DNA of 15,098 nucleotides, taken from Elioraea sp051860475. GTDB lineage: Bacteria; Pseudomonadota; Alphaproteobacteria; Acetobacterales; Acetobacteraceae. Location: the NCBI RefSeq assembly GCF_051860475.1, contig NZ_JBHYDW010000114.1, forward strand, positions 1 through 15,098, given 5' to 3'. How positions within the stretch are numbered: position 1 is the first letter of the stretch; the number at the start of each line of letters is the position of its first letter. Of this stretch, positions 13,313 to 15,098 are shown piece by piece. Made by a program: the position numbers and the translations under genes. The notes under the pieces are model-generated. The model saw only the letters and a list, made by a program, of their open reading frames with translations, searched no databases and was not told where the DNA came from.

Positions 13313-13633
13313 GTGAACATCTGGGCGACGATCATCCTGTGGGACGAAGCCGATCCGGGAACGGACCGCTTGGTTCGAGAGACGAAGCACGAACGGCTGA
13401 CGATCGTCTTTGCCCCCAGCTTCGAATCGGCTGCCAGTGTCGCCGCGGAATTGGCGGAACAAGGAACCGGGCTCATCGAACTCTGTGGCGGCTTTGGGAT
13501 CAACGGAAGCGCCGCCGTCTTGAAGGCCGTTGATGGCCGGGCTGCGGTCGGCTCTGTCAGTTTCGGCATTGACTCCCTAACGCAGGCCGCCGCCTACAAG
13601 ACCAAGTTCGAGGCCACCCTCGCGGGCGACTGA
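13313..13633 (+). CDS. Small DUF6506-like protein
   Basis: A 106-residue soluble protein. The stretch GLIELCGGFGINGSAAVLKA (53-72), followed by VGSVSFGIDSLTQAAAYK, is the mark of a small family I know as DUF6506; the name is from memory. The N-terminal strand WATIILWDEADP, with acidic residues, and the ELCGGFG loop with Cys58 are the most conserved parts. No function is established, and I do not assign one. The start is GTG with AGGAGA 5 nt upstream. Its codon use is less GC-rich than its neighbours (several TTG, GAA, GGA codons), and it stands alone after a long gene-free stretch, so it may have been acquired. No linked partner is evident. Confidence 0.75.
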   Translation: MNIWATIILWDEADPGTDRLVRETKHERLTIVFAPSFESAASVAAELAEQGTGLIELCGGFGINGSAAVLKAVDGRAAVGSVSFGIDSLTQAAAYKTKFEATLAGD

Positions 13634-13834
13634 TCGGCAGCGATCGAGCAGCCACCACGGGCCATCCCTCCGCTCCGACCCCCGCGAACCACGGTACGTG
13701 AGAGGCGGCAGCGGGCCCCCGCTTGGTCCCCTTGCACCCTCGCCTCGCATGCGCCGCCCATGTGCGGACAAGGTCGCGCCGCCACGGGACCGGGGCGCAT
13801 GGACCGGTCCCGCACCGCCGGCTAGCCTCGCGCC
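13634..13834. other. Intergenic region before the GMC oxidoreductase gene
   Basis: 201 bp with no gene. GATCG (13632-13636) and CGATC (13641-13645) form a small stem at the DUF6506 stop, without a T-rich tail. A larger palindrome lies near the GMC start and is listed separately. I see no clear -35/-10 pair. Confidence 0.5.
13785..13812. promoter_or_regulatory. 9-bp perfect inverted repeat upstream of the GMC gene
   Basis: CGGGACCGG (13785-13793) and CCGGTCCCG (13804-13812) are exact reverse complements, 10 bp apart, ending 22 bp before ATG 13835. The right part contains the self-complementary GGACCGGTCC (13801-13810), and GGACCGG is also repeated directly at 13787 and 13801 (14-bp period). 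It could be an operator or a leader hairpin. Confidence 0.4.
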
Positions 13835-15098
13835 ATGGACGCCGACATCGTGATCGTGGGCGCGGGCAGCGCCGGCTGCGTGCTCGCCAACCGGCTCTCC
13901 GCCGATCCGTCGCTGAAGGTGACGCTGATCGAGGCCGGCGGGCCCGGCGGGCATCCGTTCACGCGCATTCCTGCCGCCTATGCGCGGCTGATGGAGCATC
14001 GCAGCCTCACCTGGGGCTATCGCACCACGCCCGATCCGGCGTCCGGCAACCGAGCCATCCTCTATCCGCGCGGGCGCGGCCTCGGCGGCTCCTCGGCGAT
14101 CAACGGCATGATCCATATCCGCGGCCAGCCCGAGGACTACGACCGCTGGGCGCAGAAGGGCTGCATCGGCTGGTCCTACGATGACCTCGTGCCGTATTTC
14201 CGCCGCTCGGAACGATACGAGGCCGCACGCGATCCGGAACGCGGCCGCGACGGCGCCGTCGCGGTCGAGCAGGTGGTCGATCGCGGACAGCTGCTCGAGG
14301 CCTTTGTCGCCGCCGCGGAGACGATGGGGCTGCCCTATCTCGAGGACTACAACGGACGGGTACAGGACGGGGTCGCGTGGACGCAGCAGGCGCGCGGCGG
14401 GCGCTGGCGCAGTTCGGCGAAGACGGCCTATCTCGACCCGGCGATCGGCCGGCCGAACCTGAGCGTGATCACCGACGCGCTCTGCCGGCGCGTGGCGGTC
14501 GAGGACGGTCGCGCGACGGGGGTGGAGATCGAGCGCGGCGGACGGCGCGAGACGATCGCGGCCGCGCGCGGCGTCGTGCTTGCCGCCGGTGCGATCGGCT
14601 CGCCGCAGATTCTCCAGCTCTCCGGCATCGGCCCGGGCGAACTCCTCGCGCGTCACGGCATCCCGGTGCTGCATGACCTGCCCGGCGTCGGGCGGAACCT
14701 GCAGGACCACTACCTCGTGCGCATGGCCTGGCGCGTGCGCGATGTCGGCACCGCGAACGAACGGAGCCGCGGGCTCAGGCTCGCCTGGGAGGCGGCGAAA
14801 TGGGCCTTCGCCGGGCGCGGCATCCTCACCTGCTCGCCGGGCATGATCCTCTGCTTCCCGCGCTCACGCGAGGGGCTCGAGACGCCGGACATCCAAGCCG
14901 TGGTCGCACCCGGCTCATGGCGGCAGGGCACCTTCGGGCTGCTGGAGGACGAGCCGGGCGTGTCGATGGGCGTGTGGCAGCACCGCCCTGAGAGCGTGGG
15001 CGAGGTCGAGATCGTCTCGCCCGACCCGGCCGCCGCGCCGTCGATCCGCCCCGGCTACCTGACCGCGGAGGCGGACCGGCGCGCGCTGTTGTGGGGAA
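13835..15098 (+). CDS. GMC-family FAD oxidoreductase (choline dehydrogenase-like), 3' end outside window
   Basis: The frame is open to the last base, giving about 421 residues of an expected 520-560. The FAD-binding start reads IVIVGAGSAGCVLANRL (GxGxxG at G9, G11, G14), with the ribose-binding Glu33 in LIEAGG. GMC signature 1 is RGRGLGGSSAINGMIHIRG (79-97) and signature 2 is GAIGSPQILQLSGIGP (from G252), followed by LPGVGRNLQDH. The catalytic His and the His/Asn partner lie in the missing C-terminal part. The family oxidises alcohols to aldehydes with FAD; the substrate cannot be named, and betA is not justified without betB or betI nearby. ATG 13835 is the first possible start because a TAG stands in frame 12 bp upstream. 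No strong ribosome site is seen; a palindrome precedes it. Confidence 0.93.
   Translation, partial: MDADIVIVGAGSAGCVLANRLSADPSLKVTLIEAGGPGGHPFTRIPAAYARLMEHRSLTWGYRTTPDPASGNRAILYPRGRGLGGSSAINGMIHIRGQPEDYDRWAQKGCIGWSYDDLVPYFRRSERYEAARDPERGRDGAVAVEQVVDRGQLLEAFVAAAETMGLPYLEDYNGRVQDGVAWTQQARGGRWRSSAKTAYLDPAIGRPNLSVITDALCRRVAVEDGRATGVEIERGGRRETIAAARGVVLAAGAIGSPQILQLSGIGPGELLARHGIPVLHDLPGVGRNLQDHYLVRMAWRVRDVGTANERSRGLRLAWEAAKWAFAGRGILTCSPGMILCFPRSREGLETPDIQAVVAPGSWRQGTFGLLEDEPGVSMGVWQHRPESVGEVEIVSPDPAAAPSIRPGYLTAEADRRALLWG

Noticed and set aside
1..15098. CRISPR arrays, insertion sequences, rRNA or tRNA genes
   Set aside because: No regularly spaced repeats, transposase-like proteins, terminal repeats with target duplications, or RNA gene signatures were seen on reading both strands.

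Overview
The window is a high-GC (roughly 70%) chromosomal segment of an alphaproteobacterium. Gene content, protein style and the uvrC-pgsA-moaD-moaE order suggest Rhodospirillales, perhaps Acetobacteraceae; that placement is inference from memory of families, not from a search. There is no IS element, CRISPR array, rRNA or tRNA that I can support. Most genes are housekeeping or common metabolic types.

Layout. (1) 1-4171, plus strand: the 3' end of a hybrid sensor histidine kinase, an intrinsic-terminator-like hairpin, a GT39/ArnT-like membrane glycosyltransferase, a TPR protein of the TTC38 type, then a 341-bp structured gap leading into a small SPW-repeat membrane protein closed by a strong terminator. 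(2) 4242-9633, minus strand: transcription runs SDR (FolM/PTR1-like pteridine reductase type) -> folB -> AT-rich gap -> uvrC -> pgsA -> lipoprotein -> moaD -> moaE. The two ends concern pterins (folate-type pterin reduction and dihydroneopterin aldolase; molybdopterin synthase), with DNA repair and phosphatidylglycerol synthesis between. uvrC is interrupted by a 10-N assembly gap, but the flanking codons suggest an intact gene. (3) 9710-15098, plus strand: a divergent SDR lacking the normal catalytic residues, an alpha/beta hydrolase, a secreted peptidoglycan-binding trypsin-like protease, a roughly 490-bp gene-free stretch full of short stem-loops, a small DUF6506-like gene, and the 5' part of a GMC oxidoreductase that runs off the end.

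The most interesting non-coding signal is the gap between folB and uvrC (about 8121-8403). It has an AT-rich core in very GC-rich DNA, flanked by DnaA-box-like 9-mers, two of them in the same orientation 12 bp apart, plus two GANTC sites. It could be a replication-origin-like element or simply the uvrC operon promoter, since a perfect TATAAT also lies there. Other points are palindromes upstream of the divergent SDR pair and of the GMC gene, the long structured leader of the SPW gene, and an unrecognised lipoprotein inside the uvrC-pgsA-moaDE operon. I found no clearly new multi-gene system.
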